34,883 nt of DNA from Candidatus Bathyarchaeota archaeon (GTDB taxonomy: Archaea > Thermoproteota > Bathyarchaeia > 40CM-2-53-6), in the NCBI GenBank assembly GCA_005882895.1, contig VBBD01000022.1:1-34883 (forward strand). The letters are read 5' to 3'. The notes below the pieces were generated by a model, which saw only the letters and a program-made list of their open reading frames with translations, made no database searches and was not told the DNA's origin. The stretch's first letter is position 1, and each line of letters begins with the position of its first letter. A program made the translations under genes and the position numbers. Below, in pieces: positions 8,655-17,674 of this stretch.

Positions 8655-8966
8655 GTGGCAAAGATCATAGTTCTGTTCGGACAGCCGAAGGACCCGAGGC
8701 TGTTCGATGAGCAATACTGGAAAGATCATGTTCCAATGGCGAAGGCAATGCCAGGACTGAAAAAATACACGGTTCACAAGATCGTCGGGGCACCGCGAGG
8801 AGAACCCGCCTACTACCAAGTTGTCGAGCTAGAATTCGAAGACATGGACAGCCTAAAGAAGGCGTTGGAGAGCCCAACTGGACGCGAATCAGGCAGGCAC
8901 AGCGTCAAGATCGCCACAGGCGGCATAACGTTCCTCTACGCGGAATCAAAAGAAGCATTGCCCTAG
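8655..8966 (+). CDS. EthD-like dimeric alpha/beta barrel small protein
   Basis: MAKIIVLFGQPKDPRLFDEQYWKDHVPMAKAMPGLKKYTV matches the EthD pattern; GTG start. Confidence 0.75.
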   Translation: MAKIIVLFGQPKDPRLFDEQYWKDHVPMAKAMPGLKKYTVHKIVGAPRGEPAYYQVVELEFEDMDSLKKALESPTGRESGRHSVKIATGGITFLYAESKEALP

Positions 8967-9063
8967 CACGCCTCCGGCCCTTTTTCCGATTTACCTGAAA
9001 CAACTGCAGAAAACGTTCTTCTAGTAAAGACGTAAGCGATTCTAGCCTGGGAGCTTAGAATCT

Positions 9064-10218
9064 ATGGGCCGTATCGGAATCATCGGAGTCGGCCACACAA
9101 AGTTCGGGAAGAGGAGTGACGCGTCCCTCCGTGAACTGGCCTTCGAAGCGTACAGTTCCGCTCTTGACGACGCCGACATGGACTCCTCGAAAATAGACGG
9201 TTCAGTGGTTTGCTCCGCTACCCACTACGACAAACAACGCTCACCCGCAGGCGTGGTGGCGGAATACCTCGGACTCAACCCACAACCAACGTTCAACGTC
9301 GAAGCAGCTTGCGCTTCCAGTGCGGTTGGCCTCCGGACCGGCTGGGCTCTAGTCTCATCAAAACTTCACGACGTTATGGCGGTCGTAGGAGTGCAGAAGA
9401 TGACCGAACTTTCCTCGGAGGAGATCCAGGAACTCATGGGTAGAGCGGGAGATGTCATGTGGGAATCCCCCTTCGGGACGACAATGCCCGCGTACTACGC
9501 AATGTACGCGACAGCCCACATGGCAAAATACGGAACCACAGAAGAACAGATGGCACTAGTGACTGTGAAGAATCGAAAATACGGATCGAAAAACCCGAAC
9601 GCGATGTTTCAGAAGCCCATAACCACGGAGGAAGTTCTCAAGTCACGGCCTGTGTCAGCTCCGTTGAAGCTCTTCGACTGCTGTGCGAACGCTGACGGTG
9701 CAGCATGCCTCATCATCGCAAACGCAGAGAAAGCCAAGAAGCTCACAGACAGACCGGTATGGGTCGCCGGGCTGGGTCTCGCCTCGAGCCCAATGTCTCT
9801 AGCGGGACGAACGGGTCCGTTGACAAGCTTCGATGTCACGAAGAACGCCGCGAAAGCCGCATACCAGATGGCCGGAGTGGGTCCAAACGATGTCGATGTT
9901 GCTGAGGTTCACGACTCGTTCTCGATCACCGAGATTTTGAACTATGAGGATCTCGGGTTTGCGAAACCTGGAAGTGGAACGAGACTTCTTGAAAAAGGGG
10001 AGACTGAGCTTGGAGGAAAGATTCCGGTGAACATTGATGGGGGTCTCATCTCGAAGGGCCATCCCGTCGGTGCTACGGGCGCCTCCCAACTCTTCGCCTT
10101 GACCAGGCAGCTCAGAGGTGAAGCAGGTTCGACTCAAGTCGATGGAGCTAAGTTAGGGCTCGCTCAGAACATCGGAGGAATAGGCATGTACTCAGCCGTT
10201 ACGATCTTGAGGGCGTAG
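9064..10218 (+). CDS. Thiolase family protein (SCP-x/archaeal acetyl-CoA acetyltransferase type)
   Basis: NVEAACASSAVGLRTG active-site Cys; EVHDSFSITEI; GGLISKGHPVGATG; AQNIGGIGMYSAVTIL. Confidence 0.9.
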   Translation: MGRIGIIGVGHTKFGKRSDASLRELAFEAYSSALDDADMDSSKIDGSVVCSATHYDKQRSPAGVVAEYLGLNPQPTFNVEAACASSAVGLRTGWALVSSKLHDVMAVVGVQKMTELSSEEIQELMGRAGDVMWESPFGTTMPAYYAMYATAHMAKYGTTEEQMALVTVKNRKYGSKNPNAMFQKPITTEEVLKSRPVSAPLKLFDCCANADGAACLIIANAEKAKKLTDRPVWVAGLGLASSPMSLAGRTGPLTSFDVTKNAAKAAYQMAGVGPNDVDVAEVHDSFSITEILNYEDLGFAKPGSGTRLLEKGETELGGKIPVNIDGGLISKGHPVGATGASQLFALTRQLRGEAGSTQVDGAKLGLAQNIGGIGMYSAVTILRA

Positions 10219-10223
10219 CCTGG

Positions 10224-10631
10224 TTGGGTTTCGAAAAGTTTGGCAGATTCGGCTACGTCTCCCAGACCAAGGTCAATCCTCTGTTATCCTACCTTGAAAA
10301 AGGGAAGATCGCTGCCACAAGGTGCAAGAAATGCGGGAGAAAGTATTTTCCACCTAGAGCTGACTGCCTGGACTGTCGCCATAGTATCATAGAGTGGGTC
10401 GTGCTGGACGGGAAGAGCAACCTGATAACTTTCACCCAAGTTTTCTTCGCGCCACCCGTTTTTCAGCCTGAAACCCCGTACCTACTAGGGCTGGCAGAAC
10501 TCGTGAGTGGGTCGCGCGTTTTCGCGCCCATCAGTCCCACCGTAGACAAGGAGCAACTGAAACCAGGCCTCGAGCTGAACCTGAAAGTTGCAAAGGGCTC
10601 GCGTGACAACTTGTACTACTGGCTTGAATAG
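10224..10631 (+). CDS. DUF35/Zn-ribbon OB-fold protein (thiolase partner)
   Basis: ATRCKKCGRKYFPPRADCLDC followed by an OB-fold-like domain; 5 nt after the thiolase; TTG start. Confidence 0.85.
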   Translation: MGFEKFGRFGYVSQTKVNPLLSYLEKGKIAATRCKKCGRKYFPPRADCLDCRHSIIEWVVLDGKSNLITFTQVFFAPPVFQPETPYLLGLAELVSGSRVFAPISPTVDKEQLKPGLELNLKVAKGSRDNLYYWLE

Positions 10632-10724
10632 AGACGCCTTCCCTATGCAAGATTACCGTTTCACTTTCGTGGAAACTCAGGTAAGGAACAGGGTTATTCC
10701 CTGCCCGAGCGATAGACAGTCAAG

Positions 10725-10936
10725 GAATCGCCCGTTATCAGCCCTGATCTTGAAAAGGAGAGGGGGTCTCTAGATTTCCGTGTAATCGTTCGGGATGCAC
10801 CGATGAAATCACTTTATCCGCCCTGGCATCCAAGCCCAGTCTAAGCCCTGAATCGCGAGCCTCGCCCAGAATCCATGCCAGACAGCAAATGACCTCTCCA
10901 GACCGGGGGGGTCTTAGCGACTCGACCTCGCGACGC
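10725..10936 (-). repeat. Interspersed noncoding repeat, copy A
   Basis: Reverse complement matches 19172-19380 over ~210 nt, including GGGCGAGGCTCGCGATTCAGGGCTTAGACTGGGCTTGGATGCCAGGGCGGAT; single-nt indels between copies. Confidence 0.85.
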
Positions 10937-10954
10937 AAGAGTGGTCTTTCCGGG

Positions 10955-11800
10955 CTATTCGAGCCGAGGTAATCGGAGATCATCGCCCGCAGTTCGATAG
11001 CCCAGCTTCATGGCTAAAGGAGGACGTCTCTTGTGCTCCGACTTCAACCATCGTTCTCGGACTTTCCTAACCAACGCTAGCGCCAATCCTGTTTCTTTCG
11101 CAATTTCTTCTGGTGCCATCCATCTTTCGAGTCCCCAGAGAATCCTATCCAGCTTCTCATAGCTGAGTCCCAGTTCTTTCTCAGCGGTCTGCCCGGGCCA
11201 TAGCTCAGGGCTCGAGGCTTTCACGCGGATCCTCTCAGGAATACCCAATTGTCTAGCGAGGTGGCGTACTGATGTCTTGTAGACGTCCGCCAAAGGCAGA
11301 ATATCGCAGGCCCCATCTCCGAACTTGGTGAAGTAGCCTAGCATGATCTCGCTCTTGTCACCGGTTCCCACAACGAGACCACGCTCGGAGTTAGCGAAGT
11401 AGTACAGAACCATGGCCCGGAGCCGTGCTTTTACATTCCCCCAGGGAATTCCCTTCGCCATCTTAGCGCTGAGCGTAGTCCGAGCAGATTCGACAATCGG
11501 CGTAATATCAATTATCTTGAAACGTATTCGAGATTTCGATGCCACCAGTCTGGCATCTTTCAGAGCCTTATCGTTCCTCGTCTCCTTCTCCGGCAGACTT
11601 ATCCCCAGAACTTTCTCGCCACCGACAGCGAGCGCGCAAAGAGCTGCAGTGACGCTAGAATCGAGGCCGCCGGACATACCTACGACGAGGCGCCTTGCAC
11701 CGGTTTCTTCTAGGTGAGTTTTGAGAAATCGTTCAAGTCGGCTTACTGTCTCTTCTGGCTCCCGAATGGCGAAAGAATCGTCGCCGAACCTAGAGGACAT
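10955..11800 (-). CDS. nadE: NAD+ synthase
   Basis: LVVGMSGGLDSSVTAALC PP-loop; GTGDKSEIMLGYFTKFGDGACDILPLADVYKT. Confidence 0.92.
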   Translation of the reverse strand: MSSRFGDDSFAIREPEETVSRLERFLKTHLEETGARRLVVGMSGGLDSSVTAALCALAVGGEKVLGISLPEKETRNDKALKDARLVASKSRIRFKIIDITPIVESARTTLSAKMAKGIPWGNVKARLRAMVLYYFANSERGLVVGTGDKSEIMLGYFTKFGDGACDILPLADVYKTSVRHLARQLGIPERIRVKASSPELWPGQTAEKELGLSYEKLDRILWGLERWMAPEEIAKETGLALALVRKVRERWLKSEHKRRPPLAMKLGYRTAGDDLRLPRLE

Positions 11801-11846
11801 AGCGCCCTCAACATTCAGGCCAGTGTAATAAGCCGAGAGACTTGGT

Positions 11847-13106
11847 CTAGCTGACGATACGTGAGCCGCGATCTTCTGTGAGGAGGCTCTTGAACAGAGG
11901 AAGCATCCTCTCCATCGTCACCCAGCGCTCACTCGCAAAAGAAGCCTCGCTCGCCGCTTCCTGAACAATATTCTTCAGATCCCGAGGCGTCACAACATAC
12001 TGCTCACGAACAGTAACCCCTCGCTCAGGAATCGAAGCCTCATACAACTGCTTCCTAGACCTAATCGTCCGCCAGATATCCCCAAACGCCTCGTCAGTCA
12101 ATCCTCCCCGATAGTTCGAGATAGACGGATCCAACTCGACCTTGGAGCAGTAAAAGTCCAACAACCTCTTCACTTCCTCCATCGATCTCGGAGGCGGAAC
12201 ATAGATGATCCGCTTGATTCTATCCAGGAGCGCGGTATCTATGACGCTCGGATAGTTTGTGGCAAATATCACAGACACGTTCCTATTGACATGGAACCCC
12301 TCTCCAAGCTCGGTAAGAATCTGGTTCAGCATTCCCTGAACATCTCTCCCCGCATCCGTCGTCGCCTCCATCCTCGCACGCCCAATAGCATCAGCCTCAT
12401 CGATGAAAAGAACCGTAGGAGCTGATTCCCGAGCCAGCTTGAAGACTTCCTTGACATTCTTCGCCGACTCGCCAAGCCACTTTGACACTATCTCGTAGCT
12501 CTCTATCTTGAGAAAGCTAGTCTCTTGACCCCGCTGCCCAATCGTCCCCGCTACAGCCTTCGCCATGTAGGTCTTGCCCGTACCAGGCGGACCGAACAAC
12601 AGAATGGACCCGGCTTCCTCCAACATCCTTGGGTCGCGGATAATTTGCTCCCGCCGAGTACGGACCTGAGGGTCAAGTATCCACTCGACCGCCTGTCTCA
12701 GACTAAGCAGTTCCTTTTCGAGACCAACAACATCCTCGTAGAACACCTTGGGCGATTTTTCGACCTGATACTCTAGGAGTGAGCGCTCGCGCAACCTGTC
12801 AATTACGTCGACAATAACCCCCTTCGTAGGAGAGAGGACTGCATCCACTTCAGTCGACACTTTTTCTCTAATCTCTGGAGGAATGCTAACCTGGAAAGCC
12901 TGCCCGCCCGATAACCGGACCAACGCCATGTCTCCCTTGACCTCTTCAATAGTCCCTATCGGACGCATACCCTGTTTCAGCTCCTCCATCAGGTTGTGGT
13001 ACCGGCGGAGCTCGGTCTGGAGATACTCTATCTGCCGCTCCTTTCGGGTCAGTTCCCTTTCGAGGTCTAATGCAGGAGGATATTCTGGCGAGTTCTGCTC
13101 GGCCAT
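11847..13106 (-). CDS. AAA+ ATPase, PAN/proteasomal ATPase-like with N-terminal coiled coil
   Basis: Coiled coil + OB-like region (GTIEEVKGDMALVRLSGG), Walker A FGPPGTGKT, Walker B VLFIDEADA; C-terminus GSRIVS lacks HbYX. Confidence 0.85.
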   Translation of the reverse strand: MAEQNSPEYPPALDLERELTRKERQIEYLQTELRRYHNLMEELKQGMRPIGTIEEVKGDMALVRLSGGQAFQVSIPPEIREKVSTEVDAVLSPTKGVIVDVIDRLRERSLLEYQVEKSPKVFYEDVVGLEKELLSLRQAVEWILDPQVRTRREQIIRDPRMLEEAGSILLFGPPGTGKTYMAKAVAGTIGQRGQETSFLKIESYEIVSKWLGESAKNVKEVFKLARESAPTVLFIDEADAIGRARMEATTDAGRDVQGMLNQILTELGEGFHVNRNVSVIFATNYPSVIDTALLDRIKRIIYVPPPRSMEEVKRLLDFYCSKVELDPSISNYRGGLTDEAFGDIWRTIRSRKQLYEASIPERGVTVREQYVVTPRDLKNIVQEAASEASFASERWVTMERMLPLFKSLLTEDRGSRIVS

Positions 13107-13137
13107 GCAGCTTCTGCTCCAACATAGCCCACCGAGG

Positions 13138-13145
13138 AATAAATA
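13138..13145 (-). promoter_or_regulatory. TATA-like box upstream of the AAA+ ATPase gene
   Basis: TATTTATT on the minus strand ~32 nt before the start codon at 13106. Confidence 0.45.
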
Positions 13146-13343
13146 GATATGGGCTTCACCCCCGCGCCAATCTTGTGGTCTTTCGAATAGAGAGCTGATT
13201 GGAGTCTCAACAAAATAGGACGCAGGGACCTAAGAAAAGAGCACTCACGAGATCTATCAACTTCAGAGTAGACATTGACGCCTACCCAGACAAATTGGTG
13301 GAGAGTTGAGACTTGATTGATTCTGGGAAAACATGTGTTCAGC

Positions 13344-14114
13344 CTAGCTTATTCGACCGGTCGTCCCTGCGCTCGGCCGATTTCTCAGGAATCCGAATCG
13401 AGGGAGATGAAGTTGGATACCTATTCCACTGATAATATCGAAGCGTACCAGTCGTGGGATGATCTGGCGACGATCCATTTTCCTGACGAGCAGGTATCGA
13501 CGTAGCACCTGATGTTCTTCCACCATTCGCAATTCGACTACACCATCTACAAGACTCTCGACCTTGTGAAATAGCTCGGGCTGGACACTTCCCGTAGAGA
13601 GAGTGGCTATCATTTTTCCACCCGCCTTCTTGACTTTGGCGGCGATACTCTGGAGGAAGCTGACCGCGTGTTTCGGTTCCGTCTCGCTGAAGATGGGCAT
13701 CAACGAGTCGACTATTATAGTAACTTGATGGTTCCCCATTTTTTCCATAACTGACGTCAAGTAGATGCTCACATTGGTCAGGTCGAATGGTTGAGGCACG
13801 ACTCCTTCAGTCACGCCTGCAGTGGCCGAGTAACAGTCGACGATGCTCAGCTTGTTCAGCAGCTGGTATTTTCTGGGGTCCCATCCAAACTGGCCCATCC
13901 TCTCAAGGATGTTGGCAGGGAACGTGTCATATGTGACAATGATACATGGTCTCGATCTCTGGAGCTCCTCATACAGAATTTGTTGTGCAAGAGTGGTCTT
14001 CCCACTTCCCGGGTCGCCAGTCACCAGCACTGAGGACGAGTCGGGTAGACTTCCTCCTATGAGCTCATAGAATCCTTTGAAGGGCGAGGACCCGTATTCC
14101 AGTTGTAAGTTCAC
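13344..14114 (-). CDS. RAD55/KaiC-like RecA-superfamily ATPase
   Basis: VLVTGDPGSGKTTLAQQILYE Walker A; VTIIVDSLMPIF Walker B. Confidence 0.8.
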   Translation of the reverse strand: MNLQLEYGSSPFKGFYELIGGSLPDSSSVLVTGDPGSGKTTLAQQILYEELQRSRPCIIVTYDTFPANILERMGQFGWDPRKYQLLNKLSIVDCYSATAGVTEGVVPQPFDLTNVSIYLTSVMEKMGNHQVTIIVDSLMPIFSETEPKHAVSFLQSIAAKVKKAGGKMIATLSTGSVQPELFHKVESLVDGVVELRMVEEHQVLRRYLLVRKMDRRQIIPRLVRFDIISGIGIQLHLPRFGFLRNRPSAGTTGRIS

Positions 14115-14511
14115 CTAGGGGAAATTAACCGTCGAAGCCACTATTTCCCGTTAGGATGCTCCGGCATATGAATGGGGATTGTAACCTGTACACCTAGCAT
14201 TGAGTGACCGAGCTCGTGAAAATGAGTTCACTCAAGCCCTAAGCTTGTCCACACTTGCTACAAGTTCATCGCGACAAGGAGCCGGAATTCAGATGCGTAT
14301 TGTGTCGAACATTCTGGTGCAGTTTTCAAGAGAAAGTAGAGGTGGCGATGGAAGGAGTCTGAAAGATATAAGGCTCGCTTGTTTCCCGGTACTCGTAAGA
14401 TGGGCAGAAGTCGGTTGCGGGCGATATTTTGTCTTAACAGTTCTTGTTTGTTAATTTAGTGCGGGAACTGCTGCGAAAAATGTGCGATAACGTTCTAAGT
14501 CCGGGCAAGTT

Positions 14512-14643
14512 TTAGTCGAACTCGTTCTCAAGGCCACTCGACTCGCTTATGAGGCGCGCATGTAGCTCAAGTAGGTTAATCAGAGTGGCAATGTCGTCGA
14601 GATCTTCGGCCGCAAATATCCGCTTGGGGGTTCGCTCTCCCAT
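14512..14643 (-). CDS. Candidate 43-aa acidic small protein
   Basis: ATG-initiated frame MGERTPKRIFAAEDLDDIATLINLLELHARLISESSGLENEFD*; below the ORF-track size cutoff. Confidence 0.35.
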   Translation of the reverse strand: MGERTPKRIFAAEDLDDIATLINLLELHARLISESSGLENEFD

Positions 14644-14770
14644 GCCATCTCGACGCGTGTGTTCGCTTGTCCGGTGTTAGTATAAGGATTATCATTCTTC
14701 GAATATCGAAACCAAAGTCTGGAAACTTGACAAAGAAGCGAACCTACGGCAAATCAGATTCGTCGCGATG

Positions 14771-15811
14771 CTATATCGTTGGTGGCGGCGGTGGCTTTCG
14801 TACCTTGATGGCCAATAGGATTAGGAAAAGCGCCACTCCGAATATCGTCAGTAGCACGACCGCGGAGACGACGGGAGCAGAGGTTGTGCCGCTTATGTTC
14901 AGAGTGATGGTGCTCACACCTCCAGGTGTTGCTGATGCATCTTCAGACCATTTTACATCCTGCCCTTGGTACGTGACGCGAGCTGTGTAAGGTCCGAGCG
15001 GAATGTCTCCAAGGCCGACCGTTCCCTGGCTGCCGGTTAGGTGGCTTACACTGGTTGAGTTTGGAGGAGCAAAAGTAACGGTTACATTCGCACCAGACAC
15101 TGGATTATTGTTTAGGTCAACGACTTTTACGCTAGCCGGGTAGACTGCGAGTTGAATCGACTTTGTCACCGGACCGTTGGTAAGGTCTATCGTTTGTGCA
15201 CCTATTACAAGACCGGGTATCCCTTCCCATTTCGCATCTACGACACTCCAGCTTGCGGCTTGCAACCACTGACCAGAGTAGGCGGAGGTCGTCAGAGCGC
15301 CAGTGGGACCTGACAGCGTAATGCTGGCCGGAGCAGGACTCAATGCGGCTCCGTTATAGTCTGTAAATGTTAGCGTATATTGGAATTGCTTGTCAAACTG
15401 GGCCGTGAACTGGTCGTTGGGTAAGGTGTAGTTGTATATCATCAGAGGAGTGGTCATGTTCGCATTGGGATACTGCAGCGTGTGCCAAGTCCAGGCGGCT
15501 TTGGAATCCCAGAGGTAGCGGGCACCAGATGGCGTGCCGCTGACCGTTAGAGTGAGGACTTCGAGTGAATGGGTCGTTCCATTTGTAAACGCGAACAGGT
15601 GTGGCAGAGGGTATTCTAGAGCATTGTTGCCGTCCTGTCGAACTATTACTGAACCCTCTGCACTTGGCACATTGGTCTGAGCGTATAGATAGCATGTGGG
15701 CGGCGTTCCCGGTTTACACCCTTGAATGGCGTGTACATTTGTGATGAATAAAGGAGCGAGTATAGCTGCGACGATAAGGGTGAGAACTGTGATAGTCCCT
15801 CTTGATCTCAT
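14771..15811 (-). CDS. Secreted/membrane-anchored protein with Ig-like/carboxypeptidase-regulatory-like domain
   Basis: N-terminal signal; VKVVDLNNNPVSGANVTVTF; C-terminal TM APVVSAVVLLTIFGVALFLILLAIKVRK. Confidence 0.75.
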   Translation of the reverse strand: MRSRGTITVLTLIVAAILAPLFITNVHAIQGCKPGTPPTCYLYAQTNVPSAEGSVIVRQDGNNALEYPLPHLFAFTNGTTHSLEVLTLTVSGTPSGARYLWDSKAAWTWHTLQYPNANMTTPLMIYNYTLPNDQFTAQFDKQFQYTLTFTDYNGAALSPAPASITLSGPTGALTTSAYSGQWLQAASWSVVDAKWEGIPGLVIGAQTIDLTNGPVTKSIQLAVYPASVKVVDLNNNPVSGANVTVTFAPPNSTSVSHLTGSQGTVGLGDIPLGPYTARVTYQGQDVKWSEDASATPGGVSTITLNISGTTSAPVVSAVVLLTIFGVALFLILLAIKVRKPPPPPTI

Positions 15812-16346
15812 GATAATCCTCGCTTGGAGTCAAGGGAAGTTCGAACTACTGAGTTTAGAACGTCTTGAACCGTGCGATGGCAGGTGAGGGTACTAGAGTC
15901 CTTTAGAGTTAATCAACTTCGAGCGCCCGAAATTCGGGAGGGCTGTATTGTGAGTCGGAATCAGCCTCCCTCGAAAGTGGGCCTCTAGCGATTCTGAGTG
16001 GTGCGATCGCGCTCTTTTGAAGAATATTCCTCCTTCTCTTCCTTTTCGAAAGACGAAGTCTTCCCGACTTAGATTACGCTAGCTCTTCCGTCTTCGTCGG
16101 AAGGGTACTTTGGACTAGCTGCGTCTGTAGGAGCGAGAAAGGTAGAGAGCACGAACGGTTGACGTGGTTTTGATCGTGGTGAGGGTAGTTGCTTTACAAT
16201 TTGCGGGATGTATTCTCTAGCCTTTCGAACCGGCTCTTCTAGGGATATCAGGACTGGTTGGAAGCATCCGCCCAGATTTCTTGGATAGCTCCGACCTGAA
16301 TAGAAAGTTAGATATTGAGGACCTACATTAGAAGTTCCGTCGGGCC

Positions 16347-16727
16347 TTGGAACTAGGAGACCTGGAAGCAGCGGTTCTGGGAAGCGTTGTACGGCTTGGC
16401 AGAGCCTCTGCCAGGGAGGTTGCTCAAGACCTTCATTCCAGTCGCGGGCTTGCATACACTACTATCAGTACTACCCTAGATCGGCTCTTCAAGAAGGGTA
16501 TTCTGACCCGCGACGAGGCCGTTGGAAGAGGAGGGTCCCGATACGTTTACCGGCTTTATTCGGAGGACAAGGTGAAGGGTCGGGTCGTCAAAGGGTTTGT
16601 CGATAGGTTGCTCACAGCTTTCGGACCGAGCATAATCTCCACCTTGCACGACTACATGGATGAAATTCCGAAAGATGAACTGAAGAGGCTGGAAGAAAAA
16701 GTTCGAAGGGAGTCCGGGCAACGATAA
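16347..16727 (+). CDS. BlaI/MecI-family winged-helix transcriptional regulator
   Basis: LGDLEAAVLGSVVRLGRASAREVAQDLHSSRGLAYTTISTTLDRLFKKGILTRD...GSRYVYRL; TTG start. Confidence 0.85.
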   Translation: MELGDLEAAVLGSVVRLGRASAREVAQDLHSSRGLAYTTISTTLDRLFKKGILTRDEAVGRGGSRYVYRLYSEDKVKGRVVKGFVDRLLTAFGPSIISTLHDYMDEIPKDELKRLEEKVRRESGQR

Positions 16728-17650
16728 GCCTGGAACTCTACTCTGTCTACTTTCTTTCGAGAGCGACTCTTGGAATCGTAGCCGCCGTCTTAGTAGTCCA
16801 AGCCCTCTCTTTCCTTGCCTACCGATCGAATGCAGGGAATCCTTTGCGAAGATCCAGACTGCTCTATCCGATTTTATCCTCCTCTGTTTTCTTTTGGTCG
16901 TTTCTTGGGACTAGCTTTGTCGTGTGCACTCTTTTCCTCAACACGTATGAGTGGCAGCCGCAACGAGTGATAGAACTCGTGCTTGGAAGCTCGCTGCTTG
17001 CATCTATAGGAATCGCGTCTCTATTGTCGCTAATTGCGCGAAGATACGCGTTCCCTCGGATGATGGAAGGCATGATTGCAGGAACATCCTCAGGCTCGCT
17101 ACTGAGCGAGACATTCGCAGATCTCTGCGGAAAAATGAACATGCGAGGAGTCGACCTAAGAGAAGCAACAGTTGGAAACGCTTTTTCCTTGGATAACAAG
17201 GGATTGAAAGTCGTGGCGGTGTCTCCAGAACTGGTCTCGTCAATGTCCCCGGTAGAGGTTGAGGCGGTCATTGCTCACGAACTCTCCCACTTGAAGAACA
17301 ACGATTCTCTGGAAAAGGGACTAGCTAGATTGGCCAAATTGGCGCTTGCTTTTGATCCAATCGTGCATCTTGTTGAGGCGGCAGTCCATAGGGAACGAGA
17401 GCTCTTGGCCGACCTGTCCTCGGTCAAGTACACTCAAAAGCCATTGGCTCTGGCATCCGCTTTGCTCAAGGTTCACTCAGCGTTTCAAGCCGGCTCACCC
17501 GGACCAGGTGCCGGATTGTTTGTGGGCCACAAGGGAAGAGGCTTGCTCAGCAGGTATCCCGACCTTGACCGAAGAATCCAACTATTGATCGACATGTCCC
17601 GTGAGATGAAGATGACGACGATTCCCGCCTGGGGAAACGCTCTTTTATAG
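16721..17650 (+). CDS. M56/M48-type membrane metallopeptidase (BlaR1-like, no sensor domain seen)
   Basis: TM segments then VSPELVSSMSPVEVEAVIAHELSHLKNND (HExxH) and RERELLADLSSVKYTQKPLALASALLKV; open frame extends 41 codons upstream of the ORF-track start 16844. Confidence 0.8.
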   Translation, partial: TISLELYSVYFLSRATLGIVAAVLVVQALSFLAYRSNAGNPLRRSRLLYPILSSSVFFWSFLGTSFVVCTLFLNTYEWQPQRVIELVLGSSLLASIGIASLLSLIARRYAFPRMMEGMIAGTSSGSLLSETFADLCGKMNMRGVDLREATVGNAFSLDNKGLKVVAVSPELVSSMSPVEVEAVIAHELSHLKNNDSLEKGLARLAKLALAFDPIVHLVEAAVHRERELLADLSSVKYTQKPLALASALLKVHSAFQAGSPGPGAGLFVGHKGRGLLSRYPDLDRRIQLLIDMSREMKMTTIPAWGNALL

Positions 17651-17674
17651 TCTCATCCAGTTTGGAATGCGGAC

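Noticed and set aside
10738-10983. 81-aa ORF sharing GEARDSGLRLGLDARAD with an 86-aa ORF at 19172-19432
   Set aside because: The similarity reflects the DNA repeat; indels between the copies shift the frame, so a conserved protein is unlikely.
16069-16455. 128-aa minus ORF before BlaI
   Set aside because: Overlaps the BlaI N-terminal coding region on the opposite strand; composition not convincing.
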